DNA of 64,000 nucleotides from contig CAAGDV010000001.1 of assembly GCA_900768755.1 (NCBI GenBank), positions 65,980 to 129,979 on the forward strand, in the 5' to 3' direction. Origin of the DNA: Lachnospiraceae bacterium (GTDB lineage: Bacteria > Bacillota > Clostridia > Lachnospirales > Lachnospiraceae). The notes beneath the pieces were generated by a model, which was not told the origin of the DNA, did not search any database, and saw only the letters and a program-made list of their open reading frames with translations. Both the position numbers and the translations under genes were made by a program. Below, in pieces: positions 35,269 through 45,626 of the stretch (positions within the stretch are counted from its first letter, which is position 1; the number at the start of each line of letters is the position of its first letter).

Positions 35269-35820
35269 TCTCCTGAACTTTTTATTCTTTTTCCTGTTTC
35301 TGCCTTCGGAGCCGGCTGCCGCTTCCTTGCTGCTTCTCTGGCAGTTTCTTATTGCCTCATCAAGCTTTTTGTATCGGTCTTCTTCCGCTTCCTCTTTCAT
35401 TCTCAGAAGATAATCCATCTCTTTTATAACCTTATCGCTCACCCGGTATGAGAGCTCGTCCTGGAGAATGACATTGTTCTCCCTAAGCGAGGAGGTCACG
35501 ATACCGCCGATGATTGCCTTAAACTGCTCCATCTTGTCCTGCGGAGTTGATGTCTGCGGCGTTTTTTGGGGAACCTCGGCGAGCTCATCCTTTCCATTGC
35601 CAAGCTCCGCTTTTATTGCTTTGAGCTGGTAACCCCTGTCTTTCATCTCTTTAATCCTGCCAAAAAGATTAATGTGCTCTTCGGTGTAATATCTGTGTCC
35701 AAGCTCATTGCGGGGTATCATAAGTCCCAGCTCGTCCTCCCAATATCTTAACACATGCGGCTCAAGCCCTGTTTTGGCAGATATCTCTGATATTATGTAC
35801 CTCTTTTCGCCCATATCCAT
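35260..35820 (-). CDS. MerR-like helix-turn-helix protein
   Basis: 186 residues. The N-terminal 70 residues are a MerR-type winged helix (YIISEISAKTGLEPHVLRYWEDELGLMIPRNELGHRYYTEEHINL). The rest is a Lys/Glu-rich helical tail with a very basic C-terminus (RNRKKNKKFRRIK) and no cysteine sensor. Such DUF-tailed MerR proteins are common in Clostridia. GGGAG lies 4 bases before the ATG. It is separate from the dnaB operon. Target unknown. Confidence 0.82.
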   Translation of the reverse strand: MDMGEKRYIISEISAKTGLEPHVLRYWEDELGLMIPRNELGHRYYTEEHINLFGRIKEMKDRGYQLKAIKAELGNGKDELAEVPQKTPQTSTPQDKMEQFKAIIGGIVTSSLRENNVILQDELSYRVSDKVIKEMDYLLRMKEEAEEDRYKKLDEAIRNCQRSSKEAAAGSEGRNRKKNKKFRRIK

Positions 35821-35908
35821 CTTACTCCCATTGCAATTATTTTTACATAATTGTAACGGGAAAAAAGCATTCTGTGCTATATAATCCTTCGACTGAATAC
35901 AACAAAAG

Positions 35909-35970
35909 ACGAGGTTTTTTGAGGTGCCTCGATAGTATTATCGGGCACCTCATATATCATTCCTCGTCGT
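35909..35970 (-). terminator. Two-level hairpin at the 3' end of dnaB
   Basis: A perfect stem GAGGTGCC/GGCACCTC (35921-35951) is extended by GACGAGG (35909-35915) pairing with CCTCGTC inside the end of dnaB. On the minus strand TTTTGTT follows the outer stem. Unusual because the outer arm is coding sequence. Confidence 0.5.
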
Positions 35971-37306
35971 TTCTTGTTCTTCTTTCCAAATTGGCAAACT
36001 TTGTGAACTCAGGTATCCATGCGAGCTCGACGGTTCCAATCGGACCGCTTCGCTGTTTTGCAATGATTATCTCGGCAATACCTTTTTTTGCGGAGTCTTT
36101 GTTGTATACCTCGTCGCGGTATATGAACATAATCACATCCGCATCCTGCTCAATTGCTCCCGATTCACGCAAATCCGAAGGCATCGGTCTTTTGTCCGGG
36201 CGGCCCTCTACGCTACGGCTTAACTGGGAAAGCGCAATAACGGGAACATTAAGTTCCCTGGCTATACCTTTAAGCGACCTTGATATCTCAGAAACCTCGA
36301 GTTGTCGCGACTCTGCACGTCTGCCGGAATTCATAAGCTGGATGTAGTCAATCATTATGAGCCCTACATTGTGGTCTCTTTTGAGCTTACGGCATTTGCT
36401 TCTGAGCTCCGCAATTGATATACCCGGTGTGTCATCAATTATAAGCTTGGATGTACCGACATTGGAAGCTCCCTCGGCAATGCTTGCCCACTCAGATGCT
36501 GACAAATCACCGGTCTTGATATTTTTGGAATCAACCCTGGAGTCCATGGAAATCATACGGTTGACTAGTTCAACTCCTGACATCTCAAGGCTGAATATTG
36601 CAGTCGGTATGTCATGCTTAACCGCAACATGATGGGCAATATTCAGGATGAACGCCGTCTTTCCCATTGCAGGTCGCGCGGCGACAATTATCAGGTTAGA
36701 GTTCTGAAGTCCCGCGGTTTTATAATCGAGGTCGTTAAAGCCCGTAGCAATTCCGGTAATCTTTCCGCCCGACTTGGCTGCCGCCTGCATGCGCTCAAGT
36801 GCCTCTAAGGTTATATCGCTCACCGGGGTAAAATCAGCTTTTCCCCCTGACTGGGTAATTGCCAGTACACTCTTTTCTGCATCAAAAAGAATTGCATCCG
36901 CCCCGGACTCCTGCCTGAAGCATTCCTCCTCGATTGCCTGCGACGTTTTTATCATCTTTCTTAATGTTGATTTGTCTTTTACTAATTCTGCGTAATGCTT
37001 TATGTTGGCAGATGTGGGAACGGCGGAGAGAATGTCTCTTAAAACTTCCATTCCTGCCACTTCCTCCGATTCGGTCAGCCGTCTGACACGCTCCTGAACC
37101 TGAACGAGGTCCGTGGGCTTTCCCTCACGGTATAATTCTGCCATAGCCTCAAAAAGGATTCCGTACTGTCCTACGTAGAAATCATCCTTTACCAGCATGT
37201 CTGTTGCGACAACAACCGCATCCTTATCCATCAGCATGGATGCGATGACTGCCTGCTCAGCCTCCACGCTGTGCGGCATCACGCGCCTTATAAGCGCTTC
37301 ATCCAT
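35957..37306 (-). CDS. dnaB: Replicative DNA helicase
   Basis: 449 residues, standard. Hexameric helicase of the replication fork. N-terminal helical domain starts HSVEAEQAVIASMLMD; the RecA-like domain has Walker A ARPAMGKTAF, Walker B LIMIDYIQLM, and the late motif SDLRESGAIEQDADVIMFIYRD. Two bases separate it from rplI, giving the common gdpP-rplI-dnaB operon. Confidence 0.97.
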   Translation of the reverse strand: MDEALIRRVMPHSVEAEQAVIASMLMDKDAVVVATDMLVKDDFYVGQYGILFEAMAELYREGKPTDLVQVQERVRRLTESEEVAGMEVLRDILSAVPTSANIKHYAELVKDKSTLRKMIKTSQAIEEECFRQESGADAILFDAEKSVLAITQSGGKADFTPVSDITLEALERMQAAAKSGGKITGIATGFNDLDYKTAGLQNSNLIIVAARPAMGKTAFILNIAHHVAVKHDIPTAIFSLEMSGVELVNRMISMDSRVDSKNIKTGDLSASEWASIAEGASNVGTSKLIIDDTPGISIAELRSKCRKLKRDHNVGLIMIDYIQLMNSGRRAESRQLEVSEISRSLKGIARELNVPVIALSQLSRSVEGRPDKRPMPSDLRESGAIEQDADVIMFIYRDEVYNKDSAKKGIAEIIIAKQRSGPIGTVELAWIPEFTKFANLERRTRNDEE

Positions 37307-37308
37307 AT

Positions 37309-37755
37309 TTATGCTTCCCTTACTCTTACTGTTAACTTCGCTGTAACGTCACGATGCAGTCTCACTGAAACAATCGTGGTTCCGACTGTTCTGATTGCAT
37401 CATCCATAACTATTTTTTTCTTATCTATCTCTATATTGTGCTGCGCCTTAAATGCAGTCGCAATCTCTTTGGATGAGACTGAGCCAAAAGTTCTTCCGTC
37501 CTTTCCCGATTTGATGGAAAGTTCCACCGGCATAGACTCAATCCTGGCAGCAAGCGCCAAAGCTTCCTCATACTGCTCCTTAGCGACCTTTGCCTCATGA
37601 GCTTTTTGTAATTTCAGATTGTTCTCGTTAGCGGCGTTGGCCTCCACTCCGATTTTCTTCGGCAGGATATAATTTCTTGCGTATCCGTCGCTGACCTCAA
37701 CCGTCTGTCCTTTCTTTCCAAGCGACTTAACATCCTGTAACAAAATAACCTTCAT
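37309..37755 (-). CDS. rplI: 50S ribosomal protein L9
   Basis: 148 residues. Begins MKVILLQDVKSLGKKGQTVE with the conserved VSDGYARNYILPKK; a long connecting helix and the C-terminal domain (AFKAQHNIEIDKKKI) follow. Its ATG overlaps the gdpP stop codon (TAATG). Confidence 0.97.
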   Translation of the reverse strand: MKVILLQDVKSLGKKGQTVEVSDGYARNYILPKKIGVEANAANENNLKLQKAHEAKVAKEQYEEALALAARIESMPVELSIKSGKDGRTFGSVSSKEIATAFKAQHNIEIDKKKIVMDDAIRTVGTTIVSVRLHRDVTAKLTVRVREA

Positions 37756-39800
37756 TATATCGCTCCTTCCTGTATCATTGTATCCAAGGTCTGTTTTACC
37801 AGAGCAATGGCATCCTCTATGTCAATATCCTTAAGCTGTGCGCCGGCAATCGTCATATGTCCGCCGCCGCCCAGACGTTCCATGACAAGCTGAACATTAA
37901 CCTCGTCAATGGAGCGCGCACTGACATATATCTCGTCATTATAATATGTGAGCACAAAAGACGCCTTGATTCCGGAGATATCCAGCAGATCGTTGGCTGC
38001 CTGCGCGCCCACAATAGTAGGGCTCGTAAGTCCCGCACTCGGGCACACACTTATGGCAAAACAATCCCTGTATACCTCTGTCCTTCGCACGGTATCCGCT
38101 TTGGCACGGTATTCCGCCATATCGCTCCGCAAAAGCTTTCTTACACGCACAATATCTGCACCGTTGCGCCTGATAAATGCCGCTGCCTCAAATGTCCTTG
38201 CACCGGCCTTATTGGTAAAATTGTTTGTATCAATAATAATTCCCGAATAAATCGTATCCGCCTCAATAGGTCTGATTCTGATGTTGTCGGCAATGTACTG
38301 AAGAATCTCGGCAACCATCTCGCATGCTGAGGAAGCATACGGTTCAATATACGAAAGTGTGGCGTTGTCTATTGTCTCGCTGCCCTGTCTGTGATGGTCC
38401 AGAACAACAGTATTCTTGCAGCGACCGACAAGCTCGGGGCACTCCGTAAAGCTTTTTTTGTTAACATCAACTATAACAAGCAGTGTGTTGGAGGTTACCT
38501 TCTGCATAGCCTCCTCACTGGTTACAAACAAATCCGCATCATAATCCGGATTATTTCTGTACATGTCAACAATGGGCTGGAGCGAGGTTGTAATCTCATT
38601 CAGTACAATACATGCTTTTTTGTCAAAAGCGTGTGCTGCAACATATACGCCGATTGCTGCGCCGATTGCATCCATGTCGCTTATCTTATGCCCCATAATT
38701 ATGACATTGTCTGTTGCCTCCAAAAGCTCCCTTAGGGCGTGTGCCTTCACCCTTGCCTTAACTCTTGTGCTCTTCTCGACTGAATTGGTCTTACCGCCGT
38801 AGTAGGTGACCTTTTTGCCCTCCCTGACAACGGCCTGGTCGCCGCCGCGGCCAAGTGCCAGATCGATTGCTGCCCTTGCCATATCGTAATTCTTGTCATA
38901 GGTTCCGTTCATTGCACCAACGCCGATGCTCAACGTGACGGACATCTCATTGCCAATCTTAACGCCCTTGACTTCTTCCAGTACTGAAAATCTGTCCTCA
39001 CGGAGCTGTTCAAGGAATTTGTATCTGAAAACAACAAGATATTTGTCCTTCTCAAGCTTCTTCACAATTCCGTTGCCGGCCGTGACATATTTGTTAATCT
39101 TTCTGTCTACAAGGGCAATGAGAATGGACCTTCTCGCCTCATCAATACTCTCAAGTGCCTCATCATAATTGTCTATATATATTAGCGCAACCACGCACCG
39201 CTCATCATGAAGTTCTGTCTTAAGTGAGTTAATCTCCGTCTCATCAAAAAAGTACATCGCATATATCCGTGAGTCCTTATCCGCAACAAACATGCTGGCA
39301 TCCGAAGCGACATCCCCCATTGAAATAGCGTGTATCTCAACGCGATAATCCCTGGAATTGTATCGAACATTAACTACCGTATCTTCACTGCCGTCCTCTG
39401 CAGTGTCTGCAAGCTTAATCTCCTCAAAAACCGAGGAAATATTACGGCTTCGCTCGCTTTCGCCAACAATATCAGAAAGTGCTTTATTCATCCATATAAG
39501 TCTGCCGTTCTCATCCAACAGTCCGTAGGGAACAACAAACTCATCAAGCATTCTTTTCTGCATCTGGGCGTAGCTTGACGCAAAATCAACAATACTTGCG
39601 GTAAAATCCTTACGCTTCAGTACGATAATAATGGCAAAGCTGATGCAGTACACCACAAGCGTAGCCGAAATGATAATTCCGGCTCTTATGTTTACGAAAT
39701 AGACAATCACATTGATAATTGCCATAAACACCGCTGTAAATATGGGCCATCTCAAATACATCCTGAGTACCCCTTTCATCTTACCAAAAGCGCTTTGCAT
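37755..39800 (-). CDS. gdpP: Cyclic-di-AMP phosphodiesterase GdpP
   Basis: 681 residues. Membrane-bound enzyme that hydrolyses c-di-AMP to pApA, controlling osmolyte uptake and wall stress. Two N-terminal TM helices (about 15-60), a degenerate PAS domain, a degenerate GGDEF (SIGVGAMNGTYDKNYDMARA) and a DHH-DHHA1 module with MGHKISDMDAIG, DVNKKSF and DHHRQG. All metal ligands appear intact. AGAGGTGA is upstream. The chemoreceptor gene ends... begins 21 bp upstream and may be cotranscribed. Confidence 0.95.
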   Translation of the reverse strand: MQSAFGKMKGVLRMYLRWPIFTAVFMAIINVIVYFVNIRAGIIISATLVVYCISFAIIIVLKRKDFTASIVDFASSYAQMQKRMLDEFVVPYGLLDENGRLIWMNKALSDIVGESERSRNISSVFEEIKLADTAEDGSEDTVVNVRYNSRDYRVEIHAISMGDVASDASMFVADKDSRIYAMYFFDETEINSLKTELHDERCVVALIYIDNYDEALESIDEARRSILIALVDRKINKYVTAGNGIVKKLEKDKYLVVFRYKFLEQLREDRFSVLEEVKGVKIGNEMSVTLSIGVGAMNGTYDKNYDMARAAIDLALGRGGDQAVVREGKKVTYYGGKTNSVEKSTRVKARVKAHALRELLEATDNVIIMGHKISDMDAIGAAIGVYVAAHAFDKKACIVLNEITTSLQPIVDMYRNNPDYDADLFVTSEEAMQKVTSNTLLVIVDVNKKSFTECPELVGRCKNTVVLDHHRQGSETIDNATLSYIEPYASSACEMVAEILQYIADNIRIRPIEADTIYSGIIIDTNNFTNKAGARTFEAAAFIRRNGADIVRVRKLLRSDMAEYRAKADTVRRTEVYRDCFAISVCPSAGLTSPTIVGAQAANDLLDISGIKASFVLTYYNDEIYVSARSIDEVNVQLVMERLGGGGHMTIAGAQLKDIDIEDAIALVKQTLDTMIQEGAI

Positions 39801-39821
39801 AATATGTCACCTCTGAAATAA

Positions 39822-41285
39822 TCACTGTTTCAAAGCCATTGCCTCTTCGTTCAGCTTATTGATAAGCTCACTCATGGCAATTACAAGCTGATTGTTCTCC
39901 TCACATGCGGTATTGGTCGAATCTGCATGAGCCGATACTTCCTCAGAAATAGCGGAAATTGTCTGTATTTTGTCGACAATTCCGTTATTAGCCTCCTCCA
40001 AGGCTTCAACAGCCCTGCCGAGTTCGATTGATTTGTCGTTGATATGTGCTGATTTTTCCGCAATTCCTTCAAAACTATCTTTGACGGCATGTACACTTTT
40101 TGCATTGCATTCATTGCTTTCGGCCACTGCGGAGATTGCCGCCTCCACATTGACAAAACCATCGCTTATATTCTGAATCAACTTATTAATGCTTGCGGTT
40201 GCCTCCCTGGTCTGCTCGGCAAGTTTGGTAATCTGACCTGCAACAACGGCAAAGCCTTTTCCCGACTCTCCCGCTCTCGCCGCTTCAATACTTGCATTGA
40301 GTGCCAAAAGACTGGTACTGTTGGTTATACTTGTAATCGTATCCGTTATGGTATTCATCTGCTCAGTATACTCGCTCAACAGTTTCATCTGCTCAATGAC
40401 ATTTGTATTGGCATCTATTGATTCGGAAACGTTCCGGGTCAGCGCATCCATCTGCTCGCTTCCCTCCGCAACCATCTTCATGGTCTCACTCATATCGTCC
40501 ACAATGGTATAACTTGAATCCTTGACGGTTGCAATATGCGCCTGTATGGTCTGGGTCTGAACCAGCTGCTCCTGAACAGATTCCGCTGTCTCTCCGCTTC
40601 CTGCAGACACCTCGGACATTGAATTGCTGATGTTCTCCATCGACATTCCCAGCGTCTTGACCTGTGAGGCAGCCTCCACTATTCCGTTGCTCATTGAATC
40701 GGATGCCGCAAGGACTTTCTCAAGCAGCTTATCCGCGCCGTCTTTCTGCTCATTAATCTGTTTTAACTTCTCACCGTTAACCTTCCGGTTGACATAAGTG
40801 GCTGCAATCATATACAACGCAATAATAATCGAGCAGGCAATTCTTATCTTCAAATCAGCGGTTAATCCGCCTGCAAAGCCTGTAGTCAGCCCCGTATATA
40901 TTACATTGGCAATATTGATTAACGTGGCTCCCACCGCAACTGTAATTCCCTGAACAAAATCCGCATATATGGTAACAACGAAGAACATAGGAAATGCATA
41001 TGTATACACCATCGTGCTCTTTGTCGTAAACACAACAACGCCATAGAATATTCCGTATGTCACGCCCATAAGATGCCTAATTATCTTTGATTCCGGATTC
41101 TTTGCAAAAACAATAATCTCAATGATTACCGGAAGAATTGATAATACCGATATCAGTGCAATGTACCCCCATGTACGCTGCCCCTGAAGGACTTCCGTAA
41201 TGTAAGCCAGCACAATCACGATACTGATAATAGCATGCCCGAGAATCGCAAACTTATTGGTATATTTTTTGTCCGAAAACCTCAT
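39822..41285 (-). CDS. Methyl-accepting chemotaxis protein
   Basis: 487 residues. Five to six N-terminal membrane helices (about 10-180) replace a normal periplasmic sensor domain; no HAMP is obvious. The cytoplasmic four-helix signalling bundle follows, with the hairpin tip ASIEAARAGESGKGFAVVAGQI (Glu and Arg contacts for CheW/CheA). The membrane part resembles 7TM-like or MASE-type sensors, so the signal may be a membrane or intracellular one. GAGGAGG precedes the ATG. Confidence 0.92.
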   Translation of the reverse strand: MRFSDKKYTNKFAILGHAIISIVIVLAYITEVLQGQRTWGYIALISVLSILPVIIEIIVFAKNPESKIIRHLMGVTYGIFYGVVVFTTKSTMVYTYAFPMFFVVTIYADFVQGITVAVGATLINIANVIYTGLTTGFAGGLTADLKIRIACSIIIALYMIAATYVNRKVNGEKLKQINEQKDGADKLLEKVLAASDSMSNGIVEAASQVKTLGMSMENISNSMSEVSAGSGETAESVQEQLVQTQTIQAHIATVKDSSYTIVDDMSETMKMVAEGSEQMDALTRNVSESIDANTNVIEQMKLLSEYTEQMNTITDTITSITNSTSLLALNASIEAARAGESGKGFAVVAGQITKLAEQTREATASINKLIQNISDGFVNVEAAISAVAESNECNAKSVHAVKDSFEGIAEKSAHINDKSIELGRAVEALEEANNGIVDKIQTISAISEEVSAHADSTNTACEENNQLVIAMSELINKLNEEAMALKQ

Positions 41286-41353
41286 TCCGATACCTCCTCG
41301 TATATGAATACATTATATTTTACAGTAAAACTGCAGATATATCAAGAAAACAT

Positions 41354-41995
41354 TTACCGCTTATTATACCACTCCTCCGCCTCTTCGGAGCTCGGGTCGA
41401 CCCGCGGCATAAATTTGCGCATAATCCACTCCATCGGATATGTCTTGACGAACATATAAACCCCCGGAAGAATGATAATCAGGAACGGCATTGCTAAAAT
41501 TCCTATCACCATTAACGCAAATAGTGTCAGATAAAGCAAAGAAATATGAATGTACCTCATGGCGAGCGCTGCCGATACCTTAACCGTATGTCCCACCTTA
41601 TTATCAAATCTTGACAATATCGGACACGCGAACATGAATACTACCAAAGCGTATGCCGTAAATACCAGAATGACCACGCCCATAGACATGGTCACAATGG
41701 TAAAATTACAGTATATAAAATATAAATCAACCGCAACAACAAGCAATATGGCATAAAATATCCCTGTTATTCCAAGCGACTGCTTAAAATTGTCCCTGAA
41801 ACATCTGAAAAATTCTTTGTGAATATATCCTGACTTACGACGCACACACTTTATCATACAGTAATATGCAGCGGTACTTGATGCCCCCAATGTGACAATT
41901 CCAAGCGAGGTGACCATCCAAAGCAACCCGATAAACGCCAGATCCACTATCGTTCCGAGCGCCTCCAAAACAATATTTACAATCTCTTTACCCAT
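41354..41995 (-). CDS. YesL-family membrane protein (DUF624)
   Basis: 213 residues, five membrane helices. Begins with IVDLAFIGLLWMVTSLGIVTLGASSTAAYY, the diagnostic DUF624 stretch. Members are regularly encoded with oligosaccharide ABC importers, as here (downstream of the binding protein, same strand), but their function is unknown. A terminator at 42072-42102 lies between it and the binding protein. GGAGG is 8 bases before the ATG. Confidence 0.88.
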   Translation of the reverse strand: MGKEIVNIVLEALGTIVDLAFIGLLWMVTSLGIVTLGASSTAAYYCMIKCVRRKSGYIHKEFFRCFRDNFKQSLGITGIFYAILLVVAVDLYFIYCNFTIVTMSMGVVILVFTAYALVVFMFACPILSRFDNKVGHTVKVSAALAMRYIHISLLYLTLFALMVIGILAMPFLIIILPGVYMFVKTYPMEWIMRKFMPRVDPSSEEAEEWYNKR

Positions 41996-42071
41996 TACAT
42001 CAACCTCCAGGATAATATTGTTTATTATAACACTAAAATCCTTTTAAGTAAATACAATTACCACCCATATA

Positions 42072-42102
42072 AAAAGGGCTGCACGCCCTAAAGCGTGCAG
42101 CC
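42072..42102 (-). terminator. Terminator after the sugar-binding lipoprotein gene
   Basis: On the minus strand GGCTGCACGC and GCGTGCAGCC form a perfect 10-base stem, then CTTTTT. Confidence 0.92.
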
Positions 42103-42133
42103 GATGTGTAAATGTATCAAACTATTTACTTAA

Positions 42134-43600
42134 TTACTTCTTCCAAGCATCATACTGCTTCTGGAACTCAGTAAGTACTTTCTGGTATCCTGCCTCATCA
42201 AGAGCAGCCTGATACTCAGCAATCTTTGACTCTACGTCGGCAGCTGCAAATGCACCTGTCTCAAGAGGGAATCCATATTTGTCATATACTGTCTGAACAG
42301 CTGCATACTCAGCCTCTACAGGAGTCTTGTCAAAACGGAAACCTGCTGCGCATGATGTCTCAGCACCACCGTTGAAATCCTTGTAAAGCTGTGCGAAGTT
42401 TTCAGGCGCACCTTTCTCAGGAGTGATGATTGTAGCTGAAACAGACTCCCACATAGAGTGGTTGTACTTAGCGCCATCAACCTTTGCAACCTGACCATTC
42501 TCATAGTTGAAGTCTTCACCCTCGATACCATATGTATAGAGGTCAGCAAGCTTCTTGTCTGTGTAAAGCATTCCAAGGAAATCGATGCAGTTCTTAGCAA
42601 GCTCGTCAGAAGCCTTAGCACTGATGCAGTAGCATGAACCAAGAGCTGATGTAGAATGTGCCCATCTCTTTGTAGCAGGCTGCATTACTACTTCCTGTTT
42701 GTAACGGTTTGAAGCCTCTCCATTGTCAGGAACATCTGTCCACCAAGAAATAGCCCAATCCTTTGTCTGTGTTGTTGTATCACTTGTGTTCTTTGTTGCC
42801 TCATCCTCTGAAACATAACCAGCCTCAGCCCACTTAGCAATCAATGTTGTGAAGTTCTTGTACTGCTCTGTTGTCATAGGGTTAACAACTGAGTTAGTAG
42901 CTCTGTCAACTGCGAACAATGAGTTAACACCTGTGAAGAAATCAAAATCATTGATATAGAATCTGAAGAACATAGCTGTCTTCTGAAGGAGCATAGGATA
43001 CTTAAGGCCTTTCTCTTTTGCCTGCTCAAGCATCGGCTCAAGATCCTCAAGTTTTGTAACCTTTGTTACATCCCATCCGAATTCGTCAACAAGCTCTTTA
43101 CGGAACATGAAATCATATCCCTCAACGTTGTCCTTGTATACCGGAACGAAATAGTTCTTTCCGTCATACTTTGTAGCTTCCCACTGGCTCTTGTCCATTG
43201 ATTTGTAAAGGTCTGTTCCCTCAAGAAGAGTTGAGATGTCCTTTACTGAACCCTGCGGAACAAGGTCATTGGTTCCGATAACAGCCTCCCATGAAGCTGT
43301 CCAAAGAAGGTCAATCTGACCTGCCTGTAAAGCAACTGATGCCTTATCTGTGTACTCACCTGATGCATACTCGGTGATTACAACTGTGTAGTCTTTACCT
43401 TTCTCCTTAAGGTAATCATTGATTGCTTTCTCAACCTTGTCAATCTGAGCATCGTCTTTCTGACCAATGTTGAACAACGCTCTTGTGAGTCTGATTACCT
43501 TATCATTGCTACCGCTTTTCTTGGAGCAGCCGGCAAACATACCCACTACCATTGCTGCTGTAAGAGCAACAGCTAAAATTTTTGCAATTACTTTTTTCAT
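42134..43600 (-). CDS. Extracellular sugar-binding lipoprotein of a CUT1 ABC importer
   Basis: 488 residues. Signal peptide with lipobox FAGC at Cys25, then a type-I solute-binding fold of the long (LipO/YtcQ-like) group, with aromatic-rich segments (DLLWTASWE, WAISWWTDVPD) suitable for stacking on sugars. Last gene of the importer operon (permease, permease, binding protein). Context with cellobiose phosphorylase and the shared LacI operators suggests cellobiose or cellodextrins as ligand; this is inference. AGGAGG precedes the ATG. Strong codon bias (CTT/TCT, GCA) suggests high expression. Confidence 0.9.
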   Translation of the reverse strand: MKKVIAKILAVALTAAMVVGMFAGCSKKSGSNDKVIRLTRALFNIGQKDDAQIDKVEKAINDYLKEKGKDYTVVITEYASGEYTDKASVALQAGQIDLLWTASWEAVIGTNDLVPQGSVKDISTLLEGTDLYKSMDKSQWEATKYDGKNYFVPVYKDNVEGYDFMFRKELVDEFGWDVTKVTKLEDLEPMLEQAKEKGLKYPMLLQKTAMFFRFYINDFDFFTGVNSLFAVDRATNSVVNPMTTEQYKNFTTLIAKWAEAGYVSEDEATKNTSDTTTQTKDWAISWWTDVPDNGEASNRYKQEVVMQPATKRWAHSTSALGSCYCISAKASDELAKNCIDFLGMLYTDKKLADLYTYGIEGEDFNYENGQVAKVDGAKYNHSMWESVSATIITPEKGAPENFAQLYKDFNGGAETSCAAGFRFDKTPVEAEYAAVQTVYDKYGFPLETGAFAAADVESKIAEYQAALDEAGYQKVLTEFQKQYDAWKK

Positions 43601-43671
43601 TTTATCCTCCTATATTATTAAAAGTAATATTTATATTATTGCCGCAGAAGCGGCAGTAATATCAGAATAAA

Positions 43672-44598
43672 TTAACCCTTTACGGAACCCATTGTAAGAC
43701 CCTTCGCGAAATACTTCTGGAAGAATGGATACAGGATAATAATCGGGCCCACAACTACAACAACCGTTGCCATGGTGGCTGAATACTGGGGTATTGCACC
43801 TCCCATTGCAGAAATTACGCTTGACGGAATGTTGCTTGAGTTAAGAAGCATCTCAATACTCTTCTGAATATTGATAAGCAAAAGCTGTAACGGTTGCTTA
43901 TGGGATGAATCAATGTAGAGCAATGCATTCTGCCAATCATTCCAATACGCCGTCGCCATCATGAATCCTACCGCCGCAAGAGACGGCTTCATAAGTGGAA
44001 AAACAATCCTGAAAAACGTCCTGAATTCGCCCGCACCATCAATCTTTGCAGACTCCATAAGTTCTTCCGGAACGCTGCTCTGTATGTAAGTTCTCATGAT
44101 AATAATGTTCATTGTCGATACGCACAACGGTAATATAAGGAGAAGAAGGCTGTCCTTCATGTCATATACTGTTGTAAATATCATGTAGCATGATAACTGT
44201 CCTCCGGTGAAAAGCATCGGAATCATTGCATATATTGAAAGGAATTTACGAAGTCGGAAATCCTTTCTGCTGAGAGAATACGCAAACATACTCATAATAA
44301 GAAGTCCGAACAATGTACCGACAACCGTAACCCCGATTGTAACTCCGTATGAAGTGAACAGCTGCTTACCATACCGCAAAACAGCATTCATACCATTCAT
44401 CGACCATTTCTCAGGGAAATAGCTGAATCCGTTCTGTACGATACTCATCTCATCGGTAAATGCTGCGATAATAATCAATATAACCGGTGCCGCACAGAAT
44501 ATTGCATATATTAAAAGGATAATCAGCATTATTACCTGGCCGACCGTTACTTTACCCTTCTTCTCAACATCAAAATCGTCTTTTCTACTCTTCTTCAT
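43672..44598 (-). CDS. CUT1 sugar ABC permease, second (LplC/YtcP-like)
   Basis: 308 residues, six membrane helices. The EAA loop reads SAKIDGAGEFRTFFRIVFPLMKPSLAAV. The C-terminus QKYFAKGLTMGSVKG is typical of this group. It lies 15 bp after the first permease. GGAGGG is upstream. No ATPase gene is nearby, so a shared MsmX-type ATPase is expected. Confidence 0.93.
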   Translation of the reverse strand: MKKSRKDDFDVEKKGKVTVGQVIMLIILLIYAIFCAAPVILIIIAAFTDEMSIVQNGFSYFPEKWSMNGMNAVLRYGKQLFTSYGVTIGVTVVGTLFGLLIMSMFAYSLSRKDFRLRKFLSIYAMIPMLFTGGQLSCYMIFTTVYDMKDSLLLLILPLCVSTMNIIIMRTYIQSSVPEELMESAKIDGAGEFRTFFRIVFPLMKPSLAAVGFMMATAYWNDWQNALLYIDSSHKQPLQLLLINIQKSIEMLLNSSNIPSSVISAMGGAIPQYSATMATVVVVVGPIIILYPFFQKYFAKGLTMGSVKG

Positions 44599-44613
44599 CT
44601 TAACAGCCCTCCC

Positions 44614-45519
44614 TTAGAATAATGCATTTTCCGGATGAATCTTACGAACCGCAAAGTTGGCAAGCAAGATAAGCACCAGGCCGACAACAGACTGGAAGAA
44701 CGTAGCTGCTGCAGTAAAGCCGTAGTTAGAGCTTTTAAGAATCTGGTTCATTATGTATGAATCAAGAACCTGTGTTGTATCGTAAAGTACACCATTGTTC
44801 TTCGTTACCTGATAGAAGAGACCTGTATCCGACCTCATGATGTTACCTACCGAAAGGAGAACCATGACGGTCAGCATAGGAATGAGTGACGGTATTGTAA
44901 TGTGGCAAATCTGCTGCCACTTGGTTGCGCCGTCAATCTGTGCCGCTTCATACAACTGCCCGTCAATTCCTGCGAGAACTGACATATACAGAATCGAACC
45001 GTAACCTATTCCGTTCCACATCTTGACAATCGTCAAAATAAGAGGCCAGTATTTAGCTTCGTTGTACCAATTGATATTGAGGCCAAAGAGCTGATTGACA
45101 AGACCATTCTCCTTGCTTAAGAAAGCATATACAATGAATGTTACCGCCGCATACGAAATGAAAATCGGAACAATCATAATGCTCTGCAACGTCTTGCCCA
45201 TTTTCTTGAAGACGAGCTGGTCGACCGCAATTGCCAACGCAATATTGAAGAACTGTCCAAGAACAAGGAATATTGCATAGTACATAAGCGTGTTTCTAAG
45301 CATGTTGACAAATATCTTTTTCGATGCAATAAGAAACTCAAAATTATCCAATCCGCACCACGCGCTTCCGAATATTCCGTCCATCATGTTGTACTTCTTA
45401 AAAGCAAGAACAAGACCGCTCATCGGAACGTAGCTGAACAACAGCATTACTGCAAATACCGGAAGAGCCATAAGAACATGCACTCTGTGTTTCCAGGTAT
45501 TTTTCAAAAACTCTTTCAT
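44614..45519 (-). CDS. CUT1 sugar ABC permease, first (LplB-like)
   Basis: 301 residues, six membrane helices. Begins KHRVHVLMALPVFAVMLLFSYVPMSGLVLAFK, the usual LplB N-terminus; EAA loop EAAQIDGATKWQQICHITIPSLIPML. First gene of the importer operon, with AAGGAG before the ATG and a leader of about 120 bases that contains a LacI-type operator. Confidence 0.93.
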   Translation of the reverse strand: MKEFLKNTWKHRVHVLMALPVFAVMLLFSYVPMSGLVLAFKKYNMMDGIFGSAWCGLDNFEFLIASKKIFVNMLRNTLMYYAIFLVLGQFFNIALAIAVDQLVFKKMGKTLQSIMIVPIFISYAAVTFIVYAFLSKENGLVNQLFGLNINWYNEAKYWPLILTIVKMWNGIGYGSILYMSVLAGIDGQLYEAAQIDGATKWQQICHITIPSLIPMLTVMVLLSVGNIMRSDTGLFYQVTKNNGVLYDTTQVLDSYIMNQILKSSNYGFTAAATFFQSVVGLVLILLANFAVRKIHPENALF

Positions 45520-45626
45520 AAATCCACTCCTTCAATCTTAATGTACGCCGGTCGCCAGAGCCTGTGCAGTAATCAACGGCATCCGGTTGCTGAATTGATG
45601 CTCAACAAGTGTGGCAAAACATTACT